Source: Hyphomicrobiales bacterium (lineage in GTDB: Bacteria > Pseudomonadota > Alphaproteobacteria > Rhizobiales > Rhizobiaceae). Taken from it: a DNA stretch of 64,000 bases. How positions within the stretch are numbered: position 1 is the stretch's first letter; the number at the start of each line of letters is the position of its first letter. The notes beneath the pieces are model-generated. The model saw only the letters and a list, made by a program, of their open reading frames with translations. It did not search any database and was not told the DNA's origin. The stretch is from assembly GCA_900472785.1 (NCBI GenBank), contig UCJH01000039.1, forward strand, positions 21,733 to 85,732. The letters run 5' to 3'. Both the position numbers and the translations under genes were made by a program. Below are positions 27,960 to 36,365 of this stretch, piece by piece.

Positions 27960-29432
27960 TCAGCTGGCGGCCTTCAGTTTCACCGCTTCCTTCTCGGCGC
28001 GGATCTCATCGATCGAACGGACGGCGCGGCTGGCGACACCCTTCCAGTCGCGGGTCTTCACCGTGGCCCGGGTGAGGCGATCCTTGGCGCCTTCGATCGC
28101 GTGGGCATATTGCGGCAGCCATTCAGCCTGGGCCACGACCATCTCGTCGACCATCTGCCAAACCTCCTCCGGCGTGCAGATGGCGCCGACCAGCGGATCG
28201 TGCAGGACGGCGAGTTTCAGAAGATCGAGATCGCCCGAGACGGCCGCATGGACCGACATGCGCTGGACGTTGATCGATGACATGCAGGTGGCCGCGCAGG
28301 CTTCCGGAAGCGTGATCCCGGCAACCATGTTGAGGCCGAAGCGATCGACAAAGCCGGGGCTCTCGATGATCGCATCCGATGGCAGATTGGTGATGACGCC
28401 GTTGTTCCTGACGTTGAAATGGCCGCGATAGACACGTCCCGTCTCCAGCGCCTCGAGGATATGGCTGGCATGTTCGTTGGAGCGGCGGGCCGGGTCGATC
28501 GGCTTTTTGGCATCCTCGAGGAACTGCGGGAATTCCGTCTCGAACCAATTGCGGGTTTCGGTGGAATAACGCAGATAGCCGCCGGTCTCGCCGTGGATCC
28601 AGTCGGACATGTCGATCCAGCGGGTGATTTCCTCCGGCCGCTTGCGGTACCAGGGCAGGTATTCCGACAGGTGGCCATTGCTCTCCGTCGAATAGACCCC
28701 GAAACGCTTCAAGACGTCGATGCGCAGTTTCTCCTGTTGCGAGAAGACCGGGTGCGCCTCGAAGGCAGCGACCAGTTCGTCCCTGCCGATCTTGCGGCCC
28801 TTGACCCGCACATCGACGAACCAGGTCTGGTGGTTGATGCCGGAGCAGACATAATCCAGTTCGCCATCCTTGGCGCCGAGGATTTCGGCGATCTGTTCAG
28901 CGCCGTGCTGGACGCCGTGGCAAAGACCGATGGTATCGACCTTGCCGTATTCCAGCGCCGCCCAGGTGTTCATCGCCATAGGGTTGGCATAGTTCAGGAA
29001 TTTGGCGCCCGGCTCCGCCAGTTCGCGGATGTCCTTGCAGAAGTCGAGGATGACCGGGATGTTGCGCTGGCCGTAGAGGATGCCGCCGGCGCAGATCGTA
29101 TCGCCGACGCACTGGTCGACGCCGTATTTCAGCGGAATGCGGATGTCGTCGGCATAGGCGCCGAGGCCGCCGACGCGCACGCAGCTGATGATGTAGCGGG
29201 CGCCGGTGATCGCCTGGCGCCGGTCGGTCGTCGCGGTGACGGTCGTCGGCAGGTTGTTGGCCGAGACGATCGTATCGAGGATCGTCTTGATCATATCGAG
29301 ATTATGCTGGCTCACATCGGTCAGCGCGAATTCCACATCGCGGAACTCCGGCACGCAAAGAATATCGGTGAAGAGTTTCTTGGTGAAGCCGACGCTGCCG
29401 GCGCCGATAATGGCTATCTTGAAGCTGCTCAT
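27960..29432 (-). CDS. GH4 glycosidase (CHGV type)
   Basis: A 490-residue family 4 glycoside hydrolase, first gene of the minus-strand operon. The NAD motif is IIGAGSVGFT (residues 8-17). Metal-binding Cys171-His172 lie in CHGV, not the CHSV of the second GH4 enzyme of the same operon. As I recall, CHGx is the variant of alpha-glucuronidases, while CHSV marks alpha-galactosidases. The operon otherwise matches S. meliloti agp, where two alpha-galactosidases (agaL1, agaL2) are annotated, so this one may be alpha-galactosidase or have a different substrate. The ATG at 29432 (MSSFKIAI) is chosen over an upstream in-frame start because the NAD fold begins there. Confidence 0.85.
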   Translation of the reverse strand: MSSFKIAIIGAGSVGFTKKLFTDILCVPEFRDVEFALTDVSQHNLDMIKTILDTIVSANNLPTTVTATTDRRQAITGARYIISCVRVGGLGAYADDIRIPLKYGVDQCVGDTICAGGILYGQRNIPVILDFCKDIRELAEPGAKFLNYANPMAMNTWAALEYGKVDTIGLCHGVQHGAEQIAEILGAKDGELDYVCSGINHQTWFVDVRVKGRKIGRDELVAAFEAHPVFSQQEKLRIDVLKRFGVYSTESNGHLSEYLPWYRKRPEEITRWIDMSDWIHGETGGYLRYSTETRNWFETEFPQFLEDAKKPIDPARRSNEHASHILEALETGRVYRGHFNVRNNGVITNLPSDAIIESPGFVDRFGLNMVAGITLPEACAATCMSSINVQRMSVHAAVSGDLDLLKLAVLHDPLVGAICTPEEVWQMVDEMVVAQAEWLPQYAHAIEGAKDRLTRATVKTRDWKGVASRAVRSIDEIRAEKEAVKLKAAS

Positions 29433-29576
29433 GCTGTCCTCGCGCTGGTCATTGTGCCGGGAGAAAAACAAACAGGGTAAAATCAGTTCACGGAATATCC
29501 GGCACTGACATGCCGATCTCCTCCCGCAACGCCCCGTCGATACCGCTCCAACCCGGCCATCTTGCTTTGTTGAGCC

Positions 29577-29594
29577 GCATTATGCGTATAATGC
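29577..29594. promoter_or_regulatory. Dyad overlapping a consensus -10 box
   Basis: GCATTAT-GCGT-ATAATGC, perfect seven-base arms, in the divergent region between the GH4 gene and the araC-type gene. The plus strand contains a perfect TATAAT (29587-29592) inside it, 33 bases before the araC-type start. A TTGCTT at 29562-29567 could be a -35 box with a long 19-base spacer. The site might be an operator as well as the promoter. Confidence 0.45.
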
Positions 29595-29624
29595 CGGACG
29601 CCACCAGAGAGGTATTGTGCTTTC

Positions 29625-30557
29625 ATGGGTAATTCTGTGCTCAAAGAGTTGATCGAAGCCGGCCCGGTCATGCGGACGGTTTCCCTGCCGCGCGGGCGCC
29701 ACAGCCTGCATACCATGCCGACCAGCACAGGCTATGAGATCCGCACCGATGCCAGCTATGACTGGGACGGGCGCAGGCGTGGGCAGACGCCGTTCACGGT
29801 GTTGCAGCACACGCTGTCAGGGGCTGGAAACCTTCGCTACGAGAATCGCAATTATCGGGTGCGCGAAGGCGAAACGCTGCTGGTGCTGGTGCCGCACAAT
29901 CACCGCTACTGGCTGGAGCGGAACGGCCGCTGGGAGTTTTTCTGGATTTCCATGAACGGTGAAGAGGCCCTGCGAATTCACAGGGCGATCCTTTCGACGA
30001 TCGGACCGGTGCTCAAGCTCAAGCCGGAAACCGTCGAGCATCTCGCGGATTGCACGCGAAGGCTAATCCTCGGCGGCGCCGATGCGCCGGGCAGTGCGTC
30101 GGCCATTGCCTATGAGGCGGCTATGGCGCTCTATGACGACGTTTTCGGCTCGCATCCGGTGTTCAGCCAGGAATACCGAACCATGCAGCACGTCATCGAC
30201 CACATTTCCGCCAATCTGGAAAAACCGCTGCCAGTTGAGGAGATGGCGCAGATTTCAGGGTTGAGCCGTGCGCATTTCTCCCGGGTGTTCGCGGCCAGCG
30301 AAGGCATGCCGCCAGCGGAATTCGTGCTGCGCAAGCGGCTGCAGCGAGCAACCAAGCTCCTGACCAAGACGGCGCATCTTTCGGTCAAAGAGGTCTCGAG
30401 CATGTCCGGATTCGAGGATCCGAACTATTTTGCCAAGGTGTTTCGCCGCTTCTTCGGCGCCAGCCCGACAGAGTTTCGCACGACCGGCATGTATTCCAGT
30501 GTCGCGACCGGAAACCGGGTCGGCACGGATGGCGCGGATATTATGCCGGAAAACTAG
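29625..30557 (+). CDS. agpT: AraC family activator of the alpha-galactoside operon
   Basis: A 310-residue regulator with an N-terminal cupin-type sugar-binding domain (about 30-150, with VREGETLLVLVPHNHRYWLE) and a C-terminal AraC double helix-turn-helix (about 195-295), ending in the hallmark GFEDPNYFAKVFRRFFGASPTEFR. It is divergent from the operon that it presumably activates, in the same arrangement as AgpT in S. meliloti. Symbol given by synteny. Confidence 0.87.
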   Translation: MGNSVLKELIEAGPVMRTVSLPRGRHSLHTMPTSTGYEIRTDASYDWDGRRRGQTPFTVLQHTLSGAGNLRYENRNYRVREGETLLVLVPHNHRYWLERNGRWEFFWISMNGEEALRIHRAILSTIGPVLKLKPETVEHLADCTRRLILGGADAPGSASAIAYEAAMALYDDVFGSHPVFSQEYRTMQHVIDHISANLEKPLPVEEMAQISGLSRAHFSRVFAASEGMPPAEFVLRKRLQRATKLLTKTAHLSVKEVSSMSGFEDPNYFAKVFRRFFGASPTEFRTTGMYSSVATGNRVGTDGADIMPEN

Positions 30558-30569
30558 GCCTGCGAAATA

Positions 30570-30758
30570 TCAGTAAAAAAGATGCCAGGGGGTAATAAAG
30601 GCGCGCGCCAACGCCTCATCGTACTCGCGATCTTCGACCGTGTTCGGCTGTGCTTGTTTCTTCCCATAGAACGACAGGAAGTCGAAGGTTTTCACCTTTT
30701 TCTCTTTTACTGCGGGTGGTGTAAAATAACCCAGCGTCATTCCACCGTGATAAAACAT
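30570..30758 (-). CDS. Small hypothetical protein, 62 residues
   Basis: I do not recognise it. The ATG at 30758 is preceded at ideal spacing by a full AGGAGG ribosome site, which argues for real translation. The protein begins MFYHGGMTLGYFTPP, is rich in aromatic residues and lysine, has a charged middle (VEDREYDEALARA) and ends in ITPWHLFY. No membrane segment or metal motif is visible. A TTGACA on the minus strand at 30830-30835 may be a -35 box, although a good -10 is lacking. It is convergent with agpT. Confidence 0.6.
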   Translation of the reverse strand: MFYHGGMTLGYFTPPAVKEKKVKTFDFLSFYGKKQAQPNTVEDREYDEALARAFITPWHLFY

Positions 30759-31035
30759 AGCCTGCCTCCTGTATGTCGATGCGATGCTGCTGACCGCTTT
30801 CGCCACGATCCTGACACAATTGAAGACGCTGTCAATAGTCTATTAATTTTATGGCTTTCCACTGTTGCCGCATCGACAGCTGAAACCGCTCAGAAAAGCG
30901 AACGCCCCAGCTCGCGCGAAGCAAAGCCAGGGCGTAAAAGCAACGACGCCGGTCCGCAGACGGTTTGCCATGAGGGAAGCAATCCGCCGATGCCGCTGCG
31001 ATCATGCCGGGGCACAAGGCCCCTGCATTTCCCGT

Positions 31036-31539
31036 TCAGTGCGGCAGCGAAATATGCGTGTGCACGCCAAGATCCGGCTCCTTGCCGGTGAGATTTGCCT
31101 TGGCCATTTCCCAGCCGAAGCGAAGCGTGCTGTTCGACGAGGCCCAGATCGCCGCATCATCGAGTTTGAGCTGCAGCATGGTCAGCGTCGGATCGTCCTT
31201 GCCGTTTTCAAACCAGGCGCTGACCATCGGCGACCAGAACTTGTCGATATGCGCGCGCGACTTGTTTTCGCTGATCAGGCCGGTAAGGCTCGCATGATAA
31301 TCGTGATCCTTGCTGATCACGCAGAAACTGGCACGATCACTGGTGCGCACCGCCTTGACCAGATCGCTGTCCGACCGGGCGTAGAACCAGATCGAGTTGC
31401 TTTCCTTTTCCAGTTGCGGCGCCATCGGCTGCATGTGCTGGTCAGAGTCCTCGACGCCAAGCATGCCGGCACGGGTGTCTTCCAGAATGTCCCAGAGCTG
31501 CTGCAGGGGATCGTTTTTCGTTTTCGACAGATCGACCAT
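31036..31539 (-). CDS. Pyridoxamine 5'-phosphate oxidase-like, general stress protein 26 family
   Basis: A 167-residue split-barrel flavin-binding-type protein. Segments such as NSIWFYARSDSDLVKAV and the C-terminal TLRFGWEMAKANLTG match the general stress protein 26 group, whose members bind FMN or FAD and have no firmly known reaction. It is upstream of nothing on its strand and 32 bases after the PfpI-like gene, so both may be co-transcribed as stress genes. Confidence 0.82.
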   Translation of the reverse strand: MVDLSKTKNDPLQQLWDILEDTRAGMLGVEDSDQHMQPMAPQLEKESNSIWFYARSDSDLVKAVRTSDRASFCVISKDHDYHASLTGLISENKSRAHIDKFWSPMVSAWFENGKDDPTLTMLQLKLDDAAIWASSNSTLRFGWEMAKANLTGKEPDLGVHTHISLPH

Positions 31540-31571
31540 GAGTATGTCCTCTTGTTGTGTGTGGATATTGA

Positions 31572-32132
31572 TCAGGCGGCGCGGCGCTCGTGGCGGCCTT
31601 CCTCTATCTCCTCGACGATCTTCGCGACGAAAGGCTGCAAATCATCGGGATTACGGGAGGTTATGATGCCCTTGTCGGTAACGACCGCTTCATCAACCCA
31701 ATTGCCGCCGGCATTCTTCACATCTGTCTTGATCGATGCGTAGGAGGTAACCTTGCGGCCACGCACGGCATCGGCATCGATCAGAAGCCACGGCGCATGG
31801 CAGATCGCCGCCACAACTTTTCCGGATTTTACGAATTCGCGCACGACGCGCATCGCATCTTCGTTGTGGCGCAAAATATCCGGGTTGATCTGGCCTCCCG
31901 GTAGGACGAGGCCGTCGAAATCCTCGACATTCACATCGCCGGCGAGGAGATCGACATCGACGCTGTCGCCCCAGTTCTTCTTGTCCCAGCTCTTGATGCT
32001 GCCGGTCTCGATCGAAGCGATCTTCACGTCGGCCCCACGCTTTTTCAGCTCGTCCAGCGGCACGCGCAGCTCGGAGCGCTCGTAGCCGTCGGTGGCGAGA
32101 ATGAGGATTTTCGATTGCTTGATGGAAGGCAT
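31572..32132 (-). CDS. DJ-1/PfpI family protein
   Basis: A 186-residue DJ-1/ThiJ/PfpI protein. The nucleophile elbow Cys is in AAICHAPWLL, followed by His as in PfpI-type members, and the conserved acidic residue is in the GYERSEL region. Such proteins act as glyoxalase/deglycase-like or peptidase-like stress proteins. The ATG at 32132 (MPSIKQSKI) is chosen because the preceding 40 codons of open frame are not family-like. It probably forms a small stress operon with the gene at 31036. Confidence 0.87.
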   Translation of the reverse strand: MPSIKQSKILILATDGYERSELRVPLDELKKRGADVKIASIETGSIKSWDKKNWGDSVDVDLLAGDVNVEDFDGLVLPGGQINPDILRHNEDAMRVVREFVKSGKVVAAICHAPWLLIDADAVRGRKVTSYASIKTDVKNAGGNWVDEAVVTDKGIITSRNPDDLQPFVAKIVEEIEEGRHERRAA

Positions 32133-32254
32133 GACGCCAGCTCCCTTGCTTGTCTCAAAGATTGGGTTCGCCGTGTAAACGGGGCGGGGCCGACAATCGT
32201 TCCGCACCAATCGGCATTTGACTTTATGCCCATAAGAACATAACATGAACAATT

Positions 32255-33487
32255 ATGAAGAAGTCGATGAACGAACGTTTGGCCATTCTTTCGGATGCGG
32301 CGAAATATGATGCGTCTTGTGCATCGAGCGGAACAACGAAGCGGGATTCGTCGCGTTCCGGCGGTCTTGGTTCCACCGAAGGCATGGGGATTTGCCACGC
32401 CTATGCGCCGGATGGACGCTGCATTTCGCTCTTGAAAATCCTGATGACGAATTTCTGCATCTATGACTGCGCCTATTGCATTAACCGTTCCTCCAGCAAC
32501 GTCGAACGCGCCCGGTTTTCCGTCGAGGAAGTCGTCTGGCTGACGCTGGAATTCTACCGCCGCAATTATATCGAGGGGCTGTTTCTCTCCTCCGGCATCA
32601 TCCGCTCCTCCGACCACACGATGGAGGAGATGGTGCGCATCGCCCGCGAGTTGCGGACAACCCATAATTTTCGTGGCTATATCCATTTGAAATCGATCCC
32701 GGAGGCCTCGCCGCTTTTGATCGAGGAGGCCGGGCTCTATGCGGATCGCCTGTCGATCAATGTCGAATTGCCGACCGATGCCGGCATCACCCGGCTGGCA
32801 CCGGAAAAGCGTCCGTCCGGTATCCGCAAGTCGATGGGTGATCTACGGCTGAAGATCGAGGCGGCCAACGACGCGACCTTGCAGACCAAACGGCGCAAGC
32901 GTTTCGTGCCCGGCGGCCAAAGCACGCAAATGATCGTCGGCGCCGATGACGCCAATGACACTGTTATCCTGGGCACGAGCGCCCGGCTTTATGGCAGCTA
33001 CGCGCTGCGACGGGTCTATTATTCCGCCTTCAGCCCGATCCCGGATGCATCGAAAAACCTGCCGCTGATCAAGCCGCCGCTGATGCGCGAGCACAGGCTG
33101 TATCAGGCCGACTGGCTCTACCGGTTCTATGGCTTCGACATCAAGGAAATCACCGCCAGCCAGCCGGGCGGCATGCTTGATCTGGCCCTCGATCCCAAGC
33201 TTGCCTGGGCACTGGCCAACCGCGCCCGGTTCCCGGTCGATGTCAACACGGCGGAACGCGAAATGCTGCTGCGGGTGCCGGGGCTCGGCACCAAGGCGGT
33301 CAACGGTATCGTGTCCGCACGGCGCTACCGGCGCCTGAGGCTGGAGGATCTCGCCCGCTTGAAGGTCTCGCTGAAGAAGGTGCAGTCCTTCGTCGTCGCC
33401 GAGGGATGGTCGCCGCACCGGCTGATCGACCGGACCGATCTGCGCGCCATGTTCGAGCCGAAGCCGCAGCAGATGGCACTGTTCTGA
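32255..33487 (+). CDS. Radical SAM protein with C-terminal helix-hairpin-helix (putative DNA modification/repair)
   Basis: A 410-residue protein. The radical SAM cluster motif is Cys68-X3-Cys72-X2-Cys75 (CIYDCAYC). The C-terminus (about 328-375) carries a ComEA-like helix-hairpin-helix, VDVNTAEREMLLRVPGLGTK, a common non-specific DNA-binding element. This matches the family described in TIGRFAMs as a putative DNA modification/repair radical SAM protein linked to a uracil-DNA-glycosylase-like gene. Its stop codon overlaps the start of that partner by one base (TGATG), so translation is coupled. The reaction and substrate are unknown. Start could also be the ATG at 32267. Confidence 0.9.
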   Translation: MKKSMNERLAILSDAAKYDASCASSGTTKRDSSRSGGLGSTEGMGICHAYAPDGRCISLLKILMTNFCIYDCAYCINRSSSNVERARFSVEEVVWLTLEFYRRNYIEGLFLSSGIIRSSDHTMEEMVRIARELRTTHNFRGYIHLKSIPEASPLLIEEAGLYADRLSINVELPTDAGITRLAPEKRPSGIRKSMGDLRLKIEAANDATLQTKRRKRFVPGGQSTQMIVGADDANDTVILGTSARLYGSYALRRVYYSAFSPIPDASKNLPLIKPPLMREHRLYQADWLYRFYGFDIKEITASQPGGMLDLALDPKLAWALANRARFPVDVNTAEREMLLRVPGLGTKAVNGIVSARRYRRLRLEDLARLKVSLKKVQSFVVAEGWSPHRLIDRTDLRAMFEPKPQQMALF

Positions 33488-34998
33488 TGTGGCGCGTCAC
33501 GCTGAAGGGCCGGGGCGACTTCGAGGCCTGGCAGCAGCCGGCCCGTGCCTTTCTGCAGGCAGGAACCTTGCCGCGAGACATTGACTGGGTGGAGGAGGAT
33601 GGCGCGGCCGGCGATCTTTTCGCAGGGGCGCCGACCCTGGATCTGCCTCAGCCGTCCTTGCAGCAAACAGCTTTGACCGTTCCGCGGACCTTCGTGCTCT
33701 TGGCCGAAGCCGTCATCTGCCATTCCGATCCGTCGCGCTTCGACCTGCTTTACCGCCTGCTCTGGCGGCTGCAGATGGAACGCACGCTGCTCTCAATTCC
33801 CTCGGATGCCGATGTCGCACGGGCCTTCGGGCTCGAAAAATCTGTCCGGCGCGACAGTCACAAGATGAAGGCATTCGTTCGCTTCAAGGAAATCGAAGGC
33901 GCTGCCGGACAAGGCGAGCGGCGTCGCTTTCTCGCCTGGTTCGAGCCGGATCATCACATTGTCGCGCGCACGGCGCCGTTCTTCCAGCGGCGGTTCACCG
34001 ACATGGACTGGATCATCGCCACACCTAAGGGCTCGTCCGCATGGGATGGGAAGACGCTGACGCTCTCGACCGAGTCGGCGGAGAATCCGATGCTGGACGA
34101 TGCGACGGATGCACTTTGGCGCACCTATTTCTCCAACATCTTCAACCCGGCGCGGCTGAAGGTCAAAGCCATGCAGGCGGAGATGCCGAAGAAATACTGG
34201 AAGAACCTGCCGGAGGCCGGGCTCATTCCCGGCCTGATCGCCGGCGCCGAGGCGTCCGTCGCGGCCATGGCGGCGCGGGCTGCCAGCCAGCCGCCGCTGT
34301 TTCACGAGCGGCTGCAGACAGCGGCGGCGAATGCACCGTCCGAGGTTTCCACGGCCGTGCCGGGCACGCTCGATGCCGTTCGTGAGCAGGCGCGCAGCTG
34401 CACCCGATGCCCACTGCACTGCCGGGCGACGCAAACCGTTTTTGGCGAAGGGCCGGAGACGGCGGATGTGATGTTCGTCGGCGAACAACCGGGCGACCAG
34501 GAGGATCTGGCGGGTCGTCCCTTCGTCGGGCCGGCCGGCAAGGTGTTTGACGCCATGCTCGACGAGGTCGGGTTGGATCGGGGAGCCGCCTACGTCACCA
34601 ATGCCGTCAAGCATTTCAAATACGAACCGCGCGGCAAGCGCCGTATTCATCAGAAACCGAACGTCGGTGAGGTCCAGCATTGCAAATGGTGGCTCAAGCT
34701 GGAACTGGATCTTGTCCGGCCGAAGCTGGTGGTGGCCTTGGGAGCCACGGCACTTTCAGCCCTGACCGATTCGCGCCAGCGGTTTTCGGACCTGCGGGGC
34801 ACAGCCCTGCCATTCGGGCCGGACCAGACGCTCCTGGTCACGGTCCATCCCTCCTATCTTCTGCGCATTCCGGACGAAGCCCGCAAACGCGCGGAGACGG
34901 CGCATTTCCGCGACGATCTTTGCCACGCTGCCACGCTCCTTACACGCTTGCCTCAGACAACGACCAGATCGGTCGGCAGCCGGTTCATCGATTCGTGA
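33487..34998 (+). CDS. DUF4130 - UdgX-type uracil-DNA glycosylase fusion
   Basis: A 503-residue two-part protein. The N-terminal half (about 1-240) is the DUF4130 type that is always found with this radical SAM family. The C-terminal half (about 295-485) is a uracil-DNA-glycosylase fold: motif GEQPGDQED, a late HPSYLLR, and the loop KRRIH (residues 384-388). In Mycobacterium UdgX the KRRIH histidine forms a covalent bond to the uracil-excised DNA, and this His388 is present here. Cluster ligands appear as Cys305, Cys308 and Cys399, with His376 (VKHF) at the place where family 4 enzymes have the third Cys. The start overlaps the preceding stop; its 3' end overlaps the convergent peptidase gene by 46 bases. 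Confidence 0.9.
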   Translation: MWRVTLKGRGDFEAWQQPARAFLQAGTLPRDIDWVEEDGAAGDLFAGAPTLDLPQPSLQQTALTVPRTFVLLAEAVICHSDPSRFDLLYRLLWRLQMERTLLSIPSDADVARAFGLEKSVRRDSHKMKAFVRFKEIEGAAGQGERRRFLAWFEPDHHIVARTAPFFQRRFTDMDWIIATPKGSSAWDGKTLTLSTESAENPMLDDATDALWRTYFSNIFNPARLKVKAMQAEMPKKYWKNLPEAGLIPGLIAGAEASVAAMAARAASQPPLFHERLQTAAANAPSEVSTAVPGTLDAVREQARSCTRCPLHCRATQTVFGEGPETADVMFVGEQPGDQEDLAGRPFVGPAGKVFDAMLDEVGLDRGAAYVTNAVKHFKYEPRGKRRIHQKPNVGEVQHCKWWLKLELDLVRPKLVVALGATALSALTDSRQRFSDLRGTALPFGPDQTLLVTVHPSYLLRIPDEARKRAETAHFRDDLCHAATLLTRLPQTTTRSVGSRFIDS

Positions 34999-36197
34999 CC
35001 GGTCTGGGTAATCAGGTACTGGTTCTCGATGATCATTCCGCCGACGCCATCGACATACCAGGGCGTCTCGAAAGCCAGAACCATTCCGGGTTCGATGAGA
35101 ATATCGGCATCGCGAGAGATGAAGGGCCATTCCTCGCTGCCGAGGCTGGCGCCCAGCCCATGGCCGAAATGGCCGCGTGTATAACCGGGAAAGCCGGCGT
35201 GGCCGATGGCGTCAGTGGCGGCCTTGTGCACCTCCTTCAGCCGGTTTCCCGGCCTCAGCTGTGCAAGACCCGCATCAAAGCCTTGCCGGAGCGCATCGAA
35301 CAGCCGGGCCTGCAGGCGGGACGGTTCGCCGACCACGAAGGTGCGACCGGTATCCGATGTATAGCCGGCGATCAAACAGCCGACATCGACCTTGATCAGC
35401 GCGCCGGGCGCCACCACGCCACCTTTTGTCCAAGGATTTTCGCCGACGGACACATACTCCCAGGTGCCGGTGAGGTTCTGGACGCCGCGCCGGATCACTG
35501 TGGCATCGACGCCGGCTTTCCAGGCGGACGCCAGATCGTCGCGGCTTGCGCCGACCACGATCGCATCCCGCAAGGTTTCGATCCCGGCTTCGGCAAGTTC
35601 GACCGCAGTTTGCAGGCGGCCGATCTCCTGCGGCGACTTGATCATTTTGAGCCGCTGCACGAGGTTTGAAGCATCGATGAGTTCTGCGTCCGGCAGGGCG
35701 GCAGACAACAGATGAAAATCCGTGATCGACAGGCTGTCGAATTCGACGCCGATCCGGCCCTTTGTCAGTTTCCGGATCGCCAGCAGATCGGCAGCGAGGC
35801 GGAAACCGGTTTTGGGATCGAAGGTCTCCGGTCTTGCAAAACCGGCTACGCGGCCCTGTTTTTCCCAGGCGAGCCGGATGAGATCCTCATCCGTCGCCAC
35901 GCCGTCCAATCCGCGAACATCTCCCGTCTCGACCCAGATCGGATGAACGCGCGTGTCGGTGATTGCGCTGGCGGCATGAAAGGCGGCCTCGAACAGGTCT
36001 GTGACGACAGCACCGCAGGACAGGGAAGGATCAGCCGGAACGATCGCCGCCACTGCGCCGGCCCGCCGCCACATGGTGGCCACGCCGGCCGGCGCGCCGG
36101 TCGCATAGGCAAAACTTTCAGGCGTCAAGAGAAGCAGCGCGTCGATCCGGGCTGCCTGCATCAGCCGCGTGGCGCGTTGCCTGTCGAGGTGGGCCAT
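34953..36197 (-). CDS. M24 family metallopeptidase (Xaa-Pro dipeptidase/creatinase type)
   Basis: A 414-residue protein with an N-terminal creatinase-type domain and a C-terminal pita-bread fold. The five metal ligands of the family can be seen: Asp in KVDVG, Asp in TSDTGR, His in GHFGHGLG, Glu in AFETPW and Glu in MIIENQY. It may therefore be an active aminopeptidase P-like or dipeptidase enzyme; creatinases lack these ligands. It is convergent with and overlaps the udgX-like gene by 46 bases. Confidence 0.88.
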   Translation of the reverse strand: MAHLDRQRATRLMQAARIDALLLLTPESFAYATGAPAGVATMWRRAGAVAAIVPADPSLSCGAVVTDLFEAAFHAASAITDTRVHPIWVETGDVRGLDGVATDEDLIRLAWEKQGRVAGFARPETFDPKTGFRLAADLLAIRKLTKGRIGVEFDSLSITDFHLLSAALPDAELIDASNLVQRLKMIKSPQEIGRLQTAVELAEAGIETLRDAIVVGASRDDLASAWKAGVDATVIRRGVQNLTGTWEYVSVGENPWTKGGVVAPGALIKVDVGCLIAGYTSDTGRTFVVGEPSRLQARLFDALRQGFDAGLAQLRPGNRLKEVHKAATDAIGHAGFPGYTRGHFGHGLGASLGSEEWPFISRDADILIEPGMVLAFETPWYVDGVGGMIIENQYLITQTGHESMNRLPTDLVVV

Positions 36198-36365
36198 GCC
36201 TGTTTTCCTTCTACGTGCCTCTGCTCAGCGGATATTCCGCAGCCGCTTCCATATTGCAAGCGCGCTCAGGGACATTCCCTGCGCGCATGAGGCTGTGACG
36301 CAATTTCGTTTGAACCGCGTGGCGTCCGTTGTCATAACGGAGACCAGATTGCACGGGAGAGAGAC

